This document shows positions 43,101 through 54,718 of a stretch of 64,000 nucleotides of DNA, piece after piece. The first letter of the stretch is position 1; each line of letters starts with the position of its first letter. The notes below the pieces were generated by a model. The model did not search any database and was not told the origin of the DNA. It saw only the letters and a list, made by a program, of their open reading frames with translations. This DNA comes from Neoarius graeffei. Taxonomy: Eukaryota; Chordata; Actinopteri; Siluriformes; Ariidae. The stretch is from contig NC_083582.1 of the NCBI RefSeq assembly GCF_027579695.1, forward strand, positions 2,307,378 to 2,371,377, in the 5' to 3' direction. Position numbers and translations under genes: made by a program.

Positions 43101-44930
43101 GATGATAGCATTCAGCAGAGAAGCATGAGACAAAACCTTGATAAGCAACGTGTGAGCTACGAGAAGACACTCTTTGAAAAGAGCAAAGAGCTTGCTTCAA
43201 GACTTAAAAGAGAAACTAACTGTAAAACGGACACAAGTAAGGAGTTTGATTCCATGTGGGAACAATGGGTCTCTGAAATAACTAAACAAGCTCCAAAAAT
43301 CAAAGATGTCAACATCTCAAATGAGATAACTGAAGTTGTGGGAGAGGTCTACAAACATGACTTGGTTTCAAATCGAAAGCGTTCTTCAAAGTATAGAGGA
43401 ATTGGAATTGTCAGTGATTACAGCAGCTATATCCCAACTTCCAAGGGCGCGATGAAAAGGAATATCGACAAATTTTTGTGGAGAAATCCATTTACACCAG
43501 AGAACTTAAACCAACCAATACGTGATCTCATTAATCAGGTCACTGAACAAACCAAAAAACAGGTGGAGTCATTTCCGTTCTCAACACAGGGATACAATTC
43601 ACATTATATTCAACGCATTGCACAGGACGTCAAAACCCAGGTGCAGGAATTTGAAACAAAATTCAAGAAAGATCGAAAGTTATCTGATGATGTCTCTGTC
43701 TTTAACCAAGATTTCTATGTCGATCTCTCACTTTATGTGTGTGAACAGTCAGCACAAAGCATCTCAGAGCTTCACAGGAAATTCAGAGAAGTAAATGATC
43801 CACTTAATTATTTTGAAAAGAAAAGGGATGAGTATTTTAACATCTTTCAGAAATACTGTGAGGGAGCAACATCAGCACCGATACTTGGAGACCGGGTTTG
43901 CGGTAAACTGAAAGAAGCGATTCTTCAGAGTGTCTACAACAAGATCGCTCAATTTGCGTCTGGACAGATGAGAGAGAAAGCACCATTTAATGGGAACAGA
44001 GCTGATCTGGAAAAACACATTCTCAAGTCTTTAGCAGAGCAGAAGGGAGATAAGGATGAGAGGTTTAAAAACTACTTAACGTACACGTGCAATCCTAAAG
44101 TCCACTTTGAGGAGTTCATCAAGGCCAGGGTTAAAGAGTTCATGGCAGCTGAAAACCCAAAAGCAGTTTCTGTAATTGAAGAGTGCATTGATCAGAAACA
44201 GACCAGCATCATCACTGCTGCAACAAAGACGACAGATGAAGTCAAACATGTCAAAGGTGATGCAAATCAGTGGCTGGATGTTTTTACTAAGAGCCTTGCA
44301 GATGAGTTAGGAGATACGAGAGTTCAGTTGTGTGATGAAGAGTGTAAGAATAGCATTGACTTCGATGTTCTTGTGGAAGCCATAAGGAAGGAACTCCCAG
44401 CTGTTGTTGAAGAGTTAAAGAAACGTCTCAGTAAGATTTCACACTTTTCCATGGAGAAGTTCAGAGAAAGACCTGATGAGATTCTAATCAAACATTTCTG
44501 TGGGTGCTGCTGGAAACAGTGTCCTTTCTGTGGAGCCGTCTGTACCAACGGCCAAGAAGATCATCCTGGAGAACACAATGCTGATTATCATCGCTCCACT
44601 GCAGTGAGAGGATCGTATTATGACGGCACAACAGAATTCTCCATAGAGTTCTGCAGAACAAAGGTAGCAAGTGACCGCTCCTTTTCCCCATCCAGTGAAT
44701 CTGAGACTCTTGTTCCTTATAAAGATTACAGGAAAGCAGGTGGGGTGTTTGCTGAATGGGGAATCTCCACTGATTTTTCCACGTTAGCTTACTGGAAATG
44801 GTTTGTTTGTGAATTTCAGGAAAATCTTGAAAAATGCAATAACAAACAGTTTTGTGGTGACGGGGAGATTCCTGCTGAGTGGAAAGAGTTTACCCTGTCA
44901 GATGCTGTTAAAAGTTTAAGAATACATTAA
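40146..44930 (+). CDS. gvin1: GVIN/URGCP-like very large interferon-inducible GTPase, giant coding exon
   Basis: One uninterrupted exon of 1594 codons. The ATG at 40110 lies in the intron, so residues here are counted from 40110 only for orientation. The N-terminal ~640 residues match GVIN/URGCP proteins (GVEDLLLRLGLKKKYEDKL, then the PNPFSGKIEFPFWTMRQI block). The GTPase domain follows: P-loop GIRSSGKST at 649-657, RCTRGAFMQL (switch) at ~671, and DTEGL (G3) at 702. A long, charged, helical region extends to ~1440, and a Cys-rich segment (FCGCCWKQCPFCGAVC, 1463-1478, with later His residues) suggests metal binding. The TAA is at 44928-44930. Family members are soluble cytosolic or nuclear proteins induced by interferons in mammals and are expanded in fish; the exact role of this copy is unknown. 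No lesions are seen, so it may be functional. Confidence 0.93.
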   Translation, partial: ERKSNGVEDLLLRLGLKKKYEDKLTSTHFLEISKSTLEYKEPSKENELVHVFMQRLLTGDYRARHISVRNETNVPKSLTGAKGGAFAALCKKQDVKTERKQAEIHPMDVQMAVFLCADHFLQQIMVTKLAQCQYAIPLLVPNPFSGKIEFPFWTMRQINKSWKSTDASGQIISETQPVSKAETPMVAFFRLGSVSLSKSQLINNLINERHNTFFHRHCPGSSRNRLLMDGVVEIAWYCPSGKSSEHFTECVDFCNLHGDSSRAVTQREILTTTASVNVVLLPKLDEDDNHMRLVEELCESLTPLIVVLTDEENDDEDDVCEIGTGKYRVELKSGSQSNASNVLRNIIRKCLSQKHRTFNLEKMTNNSEVSVDEHNEACKRGKEAAQNIMGFLKGKDPLRVKEKYLPCQGKLWHNWCQTSKDLRRLQSNNIENELSNKKTEMKDLRRKQQKHGFSDLMKLFVDGLISERLNLSVSERVYFRRWTVIGLTEFTSEKLSTIQQEYYQKWIDVHDLKKKQDKPEKQKTERINLDKLKTEESKLQKISKELNAANFGLEHMLREMGQIYEASVSEEKSMRGNQVGNMNKLPELAAKLMISGHPMELMDGDAAYVPLTWVSAVLDEVIRILGDQRVFVLSVLGIRSSGKSTMLNAMFGLQFAVSAGRCTRGAFMQLVRVSEDMKEEWKIDYILVVDTEGLRAPELAGSNTIHHDNQLSTFVVGLGNMTLINIFGENPTEMQEILQIVVHAFLRMKKVRLNPSCMFVHQNVSDITAREKILDGRRNLQETLDKMTKLAAKDEDDCAENFTDVIAFDVERDVKYFSQLWEGSPPMAPLNPCYSKNIQGLKRDILSHAKTTDGLKLSQFQKHLKDLWNALLDENFVFCFKNAQEISVYRRLEQKYGNWTWSLRSEMMTVENKVLNRVASGIIETVQRKVLKEEMAGTLKDVQNAFKQYFEEDSEKETLIQVKCRFETQIQNLHDDLIEEAKRKVDDSIQQRSMRQNLDKQRVSYEKTLFEKSKELASRLKRETNCKTDTSKEFDSMWEQWVSEITKQAPKIKDVNISNEITEVVGEVYKHDLVSNRKRSSKYRGIGIVSDYSSYIPTSKGAMKRNIDKFLWRNPFTPENLNQPIRDLINQVTEQTKKQVESFPFSTQGYNSHYIQRIAQDVKTQVQEFETKFKKDRKLSDDVSVFNQDFYVDLSLYVCEQSAQSISELHRKFREVNDPLNYFEKKRDEYFNIFQKYCEGATSAPILGDRVCGKLKEAILQSVYNKIAQFASGQMREKAPFNGNRADLEKHILKSLAEQKGDKDERFKNYLTYTCNPKVHFEEFIKARVKEFMAAENPKAVSVIEECIDQKQTSIITAATKTTDEVKHVKGDANQWLDVFTKSLADELGDTRVQLCDEECKNSIDFDVLVEAIRKELPAVVEELKKRLSKISHFSMEKFRERPDEILIKHFCGCCWKQCPFCGAVCTNGQEDHPGEHNADYHRSTAVRGSYYDGTTEFSIEFCRTKVASDRSFSPSSESETLVPYKDYRKAGGVFAEWGISTDFSTLAYWKWFVCEFQENLEKCNNKQFCGDGEIPAEWKEFTLSDAVKSLRIH

Positions 44931-45281
44931 TACATTTTAATGAAATGGCACTTTTCTCTGCTTTCTGACACAAAAAACATCTGGATCTGATTGAAGAGAG
45001 TCCAGCTTACCTGAATGAGAAGACTTCAGCCACATCCACATCCCACAATACCCAACAACACATTCAGCTTCATGACCAGATTCTAGTGATATGTACGAGT
45101 ATCACAGTGGCTGATAATTCATTTCACGAGATATTACTCATTTAACAGGATGACAGTTTTCAGCATTCTTTGCACGTGTTTTATTTTGGATTAATCTATT
45201 AATATATGAGTGACTAATTTACTCCATATAGGAAAGTGAGGTTTATTGATTTGTCAAAGATTCTCATAATTATTTTTTATG
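44931..45281. other. GVIN-like gene 3' flank
   Basis: This is AT-rich sequence directly after the stop, probably 3' untranslated region at least in part. No canonical AATAAA stands out before the MITE at 45282; one lies much further on at 46315-46320. Confidence 0.45.
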
Positions 45282-45572
45282 TAAAGTGGATATAAAAATC
45301 TACATGAACTTGTGATTAAAAAAATTAATTAAAATAAAAAACTGAGAATGAAATTTCCAACTTTTACATTTATATAGAAACCAACAAAAATGCAACCAAT
45401 TTATTCTTTTTTCCCCCTAAAACATTTTGATTTGTTTTTCACTTGGTGGTGGTTACTATATCACATTTAAAGGTGGAAAAAAATCAGACATAATTTCTTT
45501 TGTTTTATTTTTTTTACATTTAAAAACCCTGTGATTTTAACAGGGGTGTGTAAACTTTTTATATCCACTGTA
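45282..45572. mobile_element. Tc1-like MITE, 291 bp
   Basis: The left end taaagtggatataaaaatct and the reverse complement of the right end (TACAGTGGATATAAAAAGTT) form TIRs ending in TA, the target of Tc1/mariner elements. It is non-coding. Confidence 0.75.
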
Positions 45573-45687
45573 ACTGTATTGTGAAGAGGCTTTTTGGGTT
45601 CCAATAATTACATATTTTGAAATTATAGAATGTTTATCAGATATATTCTCTAATCTTTAAACTAATAGCACAAACTGATTCCTCTGT

Positions 45688-46049
45688 GGCGGCACGGTGG
45701 TGTAGTGGTTAGCGCTGTCGCCTCACAGCAAGAAGGTTCTGGGTTCGAGCCCTGGGGCCGGCGAGGGCCTTTCTGTGTGGAGTTTGCATGTTCTCCGTGT
45801 GGGTTTCCTCCAAGTGCTCCGGTTTCCCCCACAGTCCAAAGACATGCAGGTTAGGTTAATTGGTGACTCTAAATTGAGCGTAGGTGTGAATGTGAGTGTG
45901 AATGGTTGTCTGTGTCTATGTGTCAGCTCTGTGATGACCTGACGACTTGTCCAGGGTGTACCCTGCCTTTCGCCCATAGTCAGCTGGGATAGGCTCCAGC
46001 TTGCCTGCGACCCTGTAGAAGGATAAAGCGGCTAGAGATGATGAGATGA
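45688..46049 (+). repeat. tRNA-derived SINE (copy E) with exact 11-bp TSD
   Basis: The flanking gattcctctgt is exact at 45677-45687 and 46050-46060. The head ggcggcacggtggtgtagtg and the tail gatgatgagatga are complete, which makes this the best-defined copy in the window. Confidence 0.96.
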
Positions 46050-46060
46050 GATTCCTCTGT

Positions 46061-46830
46061 TTATAAATCTGTCTTCAAAACTTTACCTGCAGTTTCACTG
46101 TTTGTCCAGTAGATGGGGTAGAGAAATTATTCTCCATGGCAGGACAGGAAAGGGTTAAAATCACTGACCAACTTTCTAACTTGCTCTGTGAAATATATCT
46201 TTCTGCATTTGTTTTTTTTCATATAATATTTTCCTTCTCATGTATCTGTAAGTTTAGTGATCATTAGTGTTAATTAGCCTTTTGATTGTTTTGGAGAATC
46301 TGAACCTTGTGAGAAATAAAATCTGGAATACTTTACATTGGACGTTTAATCCTTTTAATCATGTTGTTATCATTCACAATGTCATTCTCTGTGTAATGCA
46401 GTCAGATTAATACAGTGGTGGTTTGTCGATAAGGGCAGGTTGTGCAGAGCCCCGCCCTTTATATCATCCATTTAACAAATATTAATCTTCCAGTCCTCAT
46501 TCACAACTCCATACATTTTAAACTCCACTGAAATATTAATTACCTTATGAATGACCAAAGATTTTTAAAATGTTGCTGTTTGACAGAGGTAAGCCCGTGT
46601 TCTGTCGATTTTCTCGTCTTTCTCAGCGTTGTGTAATCATTGTGCTCTGCGTTCACAGCCCCATTTAGAGTGATTATTGCACCTAGGGGTCAAAAATGGG
46701 AATGATCTGAATCACTAATGGAGGTCTACTGGGGAGCGAATCCCAACACCTGACCATCACACCTGGATGAACTTGTTGGACATCCTGTTCCAAAACTACG
46801 GGAATTAATGTGGAGTTAACTCATAACCCA
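46061..46830. other. no gene recognised
   Basis: The phrase cagtggtggtttgtcgataa at about 46413 looks like the end of another hAT-type element, but its partner was not found. Confidence 0.45.
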
Positions 46831-47196
46831 CAATCACACACCCACACCCCCATAACTCACACACCCCCATAACTCACACCCCCATAACCCACACATCCAC
46901 ACTCCCATAACTCACACACCCCCATAACCCACACATCCACACTCCCATAACTCACACACCCCCATAACCCACACATCCACACTCCCATAACTCACACACC
47001 CCCATAACCCACACATCCACACTCCCATAACTCACAATCACACACCCATAACTCACACCCACACACCCATAACACACACACCCATAACTCACACACCCAT
47101 CACCCACACCCCCATAACCCACACCCCCATCACCCACACACCCATAACCCACACACTCACACACCCATCACCCCCATAACTCACACACTCACACAC
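46831..47196. repeat. telomere-like tandem array, left block
   Basis: Tandem CCCATAAC/TCACACAC units, e.g. acacatccacactcccataa repeated four times. It continues after the transposon at 48646. On the minus strand the units read TTATGGG, one base away from the vertebrate telomere repeat. Confidence 0.92.
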
Positions 47197-48645
47197 CAGT
47201 GGTGGCTGCTGGTCTTTAAAACAGGGGAAGCCCATTTTACGCATTCATCGTAAAACCTGTAGGCCGGATATCAAAGTATAGAAAGGTGTGCCCCATTAGC
47301 ATAGTGAACTAGACAACCCTACCTAGTGGCAGAAAGTATTTTTGCTTGTACATTTCATGTTATAGTCTGGCTTGCCAGGCTAGTGCCTCATATCCTTAAT
47401 CAAAAATATCAAACATCCAAAAATCACTGGCTATTCAATGAAGAGCCTTGAACATCATACCCTGATATGCAACACAGAGTCTTTAACACAACACCCAGCT
47501 GTGCAACACATCCTTGAACATCTTCTGCAACACAGTCTGGAAATTCATAACCAGGTAGGCTATGCAACACACAGAACCTTGAATATTATACCCAGGTATA
47601 ACCTATAACACAGAGCCCACCATTCTCTTAACATTACTGAACAATATACACACTTCACATTCATGAACATTATATGATGCACACTATTTATACACAAATT
47701 CTGCCCTCCGCTCCTTTTCCAGAAAATGGTCTGTGACCCTGTCATACTAGATGGTTGTGCTTTCCAGAGACTTCACCAATTTCTGTTAGCAGCTAGCACT
47801 GCAGATCCCAGTAAGGCTCAAGCTAGCCTACAACCAGATTGAACTACAAATGAAATAAACGAGTGAATTCATGAATGATCAAACTGATAGAATGGATGAA
47901 AGTTAACGGAGCACAACGAGTAATATTTACATTTATTTACAGAGTAATGTACAGAGACATCAATGAGAAGAAACGTTTATATGAAAAGAAATTCGGACAG
48001 CACTTTGGCACACGACTACACTTTCTCGACATCCGCTAGGGACTGACTGATCATGCTTCTGTGTTCCTCGCCGAAGTACAGCGACCCCGCCCTCCTCATG
48101 TCTTTCAAACACCACCTCCAATAATCCTTTATCAGCCCGGCTTCTTGCCCCTCCCACTGTCTCGTTTAGTCCCAGAGAAGCCCGGCTTCCCTGGAAGTGA
48201 CGATTTTGTTGATTTTAACCAATAACAACTAGCTGAAATTGGCTGTTCAGAGCTGGCTCATAGACTGCAATGGATACCCGGCTGCCAGTCAGTGTTGCCA
48301 GATACTGCTGACGTTTTCCTTCCCAAAATATGTTCAAAACCCGCCAAAATGCACTTAAAACCGCCCAATCTGGCAACACTGCTGCCAGTCCAAAGAGCCC
48401 ATTGAAATAAGAAAGGTTACAGCCTGGCAGCAAAGGTGATTCTCGTAGCGAACTGCAAGTTCGTCAGACATCACTCAAATAAGTTACAGGATAGATATGA
48501 ACGTAAATATAATCTTGGGCATATATTATGTTATGCAAGTTATTGTTTTAATGAGAATTCAACATCGTAGATGCCGCAGTTTGGGGAGAGAATTTTAGGG
48601 GAAGCTCGGCTTCCCTTGTTGTCTCTGAGAAATCGCCCCGTCACA
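47197..48645. mobile_element. DNA transposon (unclassified), inserted in the tandem array
   Basis: The left end CAGTGGTGGCTGCTGGTC is shared, in reverse complement, with 54640-54710. The right end (cggcttcccttgttgtctct, agaaatcgccccg) is shared, in reverse complement, with the start of 63051-64000. The internal block cagtgttgccagatactgct ... ttaaaaccgcccaatctggc also occurs at 63840-63950. Flanks are repeat DNA (tcacacac / tcacacaa), which could be an 8-bp TSD. No transposase is present. The exact right end is uncertain by a few bases. Confidence 0.75.
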
Positions 48646-51600
48646 CAAACATAACTCACACACCCCCATAACCCACACCCCCATAACCCACACCCCCATA
48701 ACTCACACCCACACCCCCATAACTCACACCCCCCCATAACCCACACACCCATAACCCACACATCCATAACCCACACACTCATAACCCATAACCCACACAC
48801 TCATAACCCATAACCCACACACTCATAACCCATAACCCACACACTCATAACCCATAACCCACACTCTCATAACCCATAACCCACACACCCATAACCCACA
48901 CACTCACACACCCATAACCAACACACTCACACACCCATAACCCACACACTCATAACCCATAACCCACACACTCATAACCCATAACCGACACAGTCATAAC
49001 CCATAACCCACACTCTCATAACCCATAACCGACACACTCATAACCCACACACCCATAACCCACACAGCCATAACCCACACACTCACACACCCATAACCCA
49101 CACACCCATAACCCACACACTCACACACCCATAACCCACACACCCATAACCCACACACTCACACACCCATAACCCACACACTCATAACCCATAACCCACA
49201 CTCTCATAACCCATAACCGACACACTCATAACCCACACACCCATAACCCACACACCCATAACCCACACACTCACACACCCATAACCCACACACTCACACA
49301 CCCATAACCCACACACTCATAACCCATAACCCACACACTCATAACCCATAACCCACACACTCATAACCCATAACCCACCCTCTCATAACCCATAACCGAC
49401 ACACTCATAACCCACACACCCATAACCCACACACCCATAACCCACACACTCATAACCCACACACTCATAACCCATAACCGACACACTCATAACCCATAAC
49501 CCACACTCTCATAACCCATAACCGACACACTCATAACCCACACACCCATAACCCACACACCCATAACCCACACACTCACACACCCATAACCCACACACTC
49601 ATAACCCACACACTCACACACCCATAACCCACACACTCATAACCCACACACTCACACACCCATGACCCACACACTCATAACCCATAACCCACACTCTCAT
49701 AACCCATAACCGACACACTCATAACCCATAACCCACACTCTCATAACCCATAACCGACACACTCATAACCCACACACCCATAACCCACACACCCATAACC
49801 CACACACTCACACACCCATAACCCACACACCCACACACCCATAACCCACACACTCATAACCCATAACCCACACTCTCATAACCCATAACCGACACACTCA
49901 TAACCCACACACCCATAACCCACACACTCACACACCCATAACGCACACTCTCATAACCCATAACCGACACTCTCATAACCCATAACCCACACACTCATAA
50001 CCCATAACCCACACTCTCATAACCCATAACCGACACACTCATAACCCATAACCCACACTCTCATAACCCATAACTGACACACTCATAACCCACACACCCA
50101 TAACCCACACACCCATAACCCACACACTCACACACCCATAACCCACACACTCATAACCCACACACTCACACACCCATGACCCACACACTCATAACCCATA
50201 ACCCACAGTCTCATAACCCATAACCGACACACTCATAACCCATAACCCACACTCTCATAACCCATAACCGACACACTCATAACCCACACACCCATAACCC
50301 ACACACCCATAACCCACACACCCACACACCCACACACCCATAACCCACACACTCATAACCCATAACCCACACTCTCATAACCCATAACCGACACACTCAT
50401 AACCCACACACCCATAACCCACACACTCACACACCCATAACGCACACTCTCATAACCCATAACCGACACTCTCATAACCCATAACCCACACACTCATAAC
50501 CCATAACCCACACTCTCATAACCCATAACCGACACACTCATAACCCACACACCCATAACCCACACACTCACACACCCATAACCCACACACTCATAACCCA
50601 TAACCCACACACTCATAACCCATAACCCACACACTCATAACCCATAACCCACACACTCACACACCCATAACCCACACACTCATAACCCATAACTGACACA
50701 CTCATAACCCATAACCCACACACTCATAACCCATAACCCACACACTCACACACCCATAACCCACACACTCATAACCCATAACTGACACACTCATAACCCA
50801 TAACCCACACACTCATAACCCATAACCCACACTCTCATAACCCATAACCGACACACTCATAACCCACACACCCATAACCCACACACTCACACACCCATAA
50901 CCCACACACTCATAACCCATAACCCACACACTCATAACCCATAACCCACACACTCATAACCCATAACCCACACACTCACACACCCATAACCCACACTCTC
51001 ATAACCCATAACCGACACACTCATAACCCACACACCCATAACCCACACACTCACACACCCATAACGCACACTCTCATAACCCATAACCGACACTCTCATA
51101 ACCCATAACCCACACACTCATAACCCATAACCCACACTCTCATAACCCATAACCGACACACTCATAACCCACACACCCATAACCCACACACTCACACACC
51201 CATAACCCACACACTCATAACCCATAACCCACACACTCATAACCCATAACCCACACACTCATAACCCATAACCCACACACTCACACACCCATAACCCACA
51301 CACTCATAACCCATAACCCACACACTCATAACCCATAACCCACACACTCATAACCCATAACCGACACACTCATAACCCACACACCCATAACCCACACACC
51401 CATAACCCACACACTCACACACCCATAACCCACACACTCACACACCCATAATCCACACACTCATAACCCATAACCCACACTCTCATAACCCATAACCAAC
51501 ACACCCATAACCCACACACTCATAACCCATAACCCACACACTCATAACCCATAACCGACACACTCATAACCCATAACCCACACACTCATAACCCATAACC

Positions 51601-54020
51601 GACACACTCATAACCCACACACCCATAACCCACACACTCACACACCCATAACCCACACACTCATAACCCACACACTCACACACCCATAACCCACACACTC
51701 ATAACCCTCACACTCACACACCCATAACCCACACACTCATAACCCATAACCCACACTCTCATAACCCATAACCGACACACTCATAACCCACACACCCATA
51801 ACCCACACACCCATAACCCACACACTCACACACCCATAACCCACACACCCATAACCCACACACTCACACACCCATAACCCACACACCCATAACCCACACA
51901 CTCACACACCCATAACGCACACTCTCATAACCCATAACCCACACTCTCATAACCCATAACTCACACACCCATAACCCACACACTCACACACCCATAACCC
52001 ACACACTCATAACCCATAACCCACACACTCATAACCCATAACCCACACACTCATAACCCATAACCGACACACTCATAACCCATAACCCACACACTCATAA
52101 CCCATAACCAACACGCTCAAAACCCATAACCCACACACTCACACACCCATAACCCACACACTCATAACCCATAACCCACACGCTCATAACCCACACACTC
52201 AAACACCCATAACCCACACACTCATAACCCATAACCCACACACTCACACACCCATAACCCATAACCAACACACTAATAACCCACACACTCATAACCCATA
52301 ACCCACACGCTCATAACCCATAACCCACACACTCACACGCCCATAACCCATAACCGACACACTAATAACCCACACACTCATAACCCATAACCCACACGCT
52401 CATAACCCACACACTCAAACACCCATAACCCACACGCTCATAACCCATAACCCACACACTCACACGCCCATAACCCATAACCGACACACTAATAACCCAC
52501 ACACTCATAACCCATAACCCACACGCTCATAACCCACACACTCAAACACCCATAACCCACACACTCATAACCCATAACCCACACACTCACACACCCATAA
52601 CCGACACACTAATAACCCACACACTCATAACCCATAACCCACACACTCATAACCCATAACCCACACACTCATAACCCATAACCCACACGCTCATAACCCA
52701 TAACTGACACACTCATAACCCATAACCCACACACTCACACACCCATAACCCACACACTCACACACCCATAACCCACACCCTCACACACCCATAACCCACA
52801 CACCCATAACCAACACACCCATAACCCACACACTCATAACCCATAACCCACACACCCTTAACCCACACACTCATAACCCATAACCCACACACTCATAACC
52901 CACACACTCATAACCCATAACCCACACACTCATAACCCATAACCGACACACTAATAACCCACACACTCATAACCCATAACACACACACCCATGAGCCAAT
53001 CACCCATAACCCACACACTCATAACCCACACACCCATAACCCACACACCCATCAGCCACACAACCATAACCCACACACCCATAACCCACACACCCATCAT
53101 CCACACACTCATAACCCATAACTCTCACACCCATAACCCACACACTCATAACCCACACACCCATAACCCACACACCCATAACCCACACACCCATAACCCA
53201 CACACCCATAACCCACACACTCATAACCCATCACCCACACACCCATAACCCTCACACCCATAACCCTCACACCTATAACCCATAACCCTCACACCCATAA
53301 CCCATAACCCTCAAGCCCATAACCCAGACACCCATAACGCACACACTCACACATCCATAACCCACACACCCATAACCCACACACTCACACACCCATAACC
53401 CTCACACCCATAACCCACACAGTCATAACCCTCACACCCATAACCCACACACCCATAACCCACACACCCATAACCCTCACACCCATAACCCACACACCCA
53501 TAACCCACACACCCATAACCCACACACTCACACACCCATAACCCTCACACCCATAACCCACACACTCACACACCCATAACCCACACACCCATAACCCACA
53601 CACTCACACACCCATAACCCACACACCCATAATCCATAACCCACACGCTCACACACCCATAACCCACACACTCACACACCCATAACCCACACACTCACAC
53701 ACCCATAACCCTCACACCCATAACCCACACACTCACACACCCATAACCCACACACCCATAACCCATACACCCATAACCCACACACCCATAACCCACACAC
53801 TCACACACCCATAACCCACACACCCATAACCCACACACTCACACACCCATAACCCACACACCCATAACCCACACACCCATAACCCACACACTCACACACC
53901 CATAACCCTCACACGCATAACCCACACACCCATAACCCACACACTCACACACCCATAACCCTCACACCCATAACCCACACACTCACACACCCATAACCCA
54001 CACACCCATAACCCTCACCC
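48646..54020. repeat. telomere-like CCCATAA / CACACA tandem array, 5.4 kb
   Basis: The array consists of units such as CACACACCCATAACC (15 bp) and CACACACTCATAACCCATAACC (22 bp), with CCGA variants, arranged in higher-order blocks that repeat over tens to hundreds of bases. The minus strand is rich in TTATGGG with regularly spaced GGG. From about 52990 the 15-bp unit takes over. All open frames here are translations of the repeat. Confidence 0.97.
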
Positions 54021-54209
54021 CCTGCTCTCATCACCCAGGAACAGTGAAAAAGTGACAAAACACTGTGTAATCTCAAAACCCAGAGAAACTGAACAGGAAT
54101 TATTTATAAAAATGAGAAAATTTGGATTGAATGAAATAAAATGCAGTGGCTCTGCTCTCTTCATTCACTGCTTTACACTTTCAGACAGCTTTGTGTTTGT
54201 TTCAGTCCC

Positions 54210-54639
54210 ATCAGGTGGTCCACAGGCCGGGGGCGCAGATGGTCGTGGCGGACTTTCTCTCCCGCCAAGGGGGGGGAGTCGGCTGCAGGCCGGACAGCCG
54301 CCCGGCCTGAGTCGGGCGGTGGGGATATGTGGCAGCGGGGGCGTGGTCAAGCGCCGGTCTGTGACAGGAGGGGGGAGTAAGGGAAGGTGAGTGGCAAAAT
54401 CACTACACCTGAGAGCAATTAACCTGTGTTTATGTCTTCCCAGTGACCGCACCCTACTTAAGGAGGGAGAGTGAGAGCAGAGGAGCTCATCCCTGAACCA
54501 GACGCCGGTTGTGTGTGTGTGTCTGTTTGAGTGAATGAATTATTGTTAAAGCTGAAAAGTCTAGCAATAAACGCACTGTCAAACCTGATCTCTGTCCTGC
54601 TGTCCTCTGTGCTCCACCCACGAATGCGGAACCGTTACA
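54210..54639 (+). mobile_element. Gmr1-like gypsy 3' end: pol tail, purine tract and LTR
   Basis: On the plus strand 54210-54327 encodes the end of pol (VVADFLSRQ-like, then ESAAGRTAARPES), the same tail that lies before the 3' LTR of the element at 15976. The LTR is at 54328-54639 (TGTGGCAGCGGGGGCG...ACCGTTACA, 312 bp). No upstream genes and no second LTR are present, so it is a 3' truncated remnant. Confidence 0.88.
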
Positions 54640-54710
54640 CCGGCCTACAGGTTTTACGATGAATGCGTAAAATGGGCTTCCCCTTTTTTAAAAACCAGCA
54701 GCCGCCACTG
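54640..54710. mobile_element. terminal piece of the 47197-48645 transposon family
   Basis: The stretch cggcctacaggttttacgat ... cagccgccactg is the reverse complement of the left end of the element at 47197 (cagtggtggctgctgg...tgtaggccg) with few changes. It starts exactly where the gypsy LTR ends, so the gypsy element probably inserted into, or recombined with, a copy of this transposon. Confidence 0.8.
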
Positions 54711-54718
54711 CTCATCAC

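Noticed and set aside
46315-46320. AATAAA as the polyadenylation site of the GVIN-like gene
   Set aside because: It lies 1.4 kb past the stop with a MITE and a SINE between; possible but unsupported.
46952-54000. Many open frames of Val-Met-Gly-Val-Trp, Cys-Gly-Tyr-Gly or His-Thr-Pro repeats
   Set aside because: They are translations of the CCCATAA/CACACA array, open because the units contain no stops in those frames.
46831-54020. A true chromosome end
   Set aside because: The motif is CCCATAA and not CCCTAA, and ordinary repeat DNA continues on both sides.
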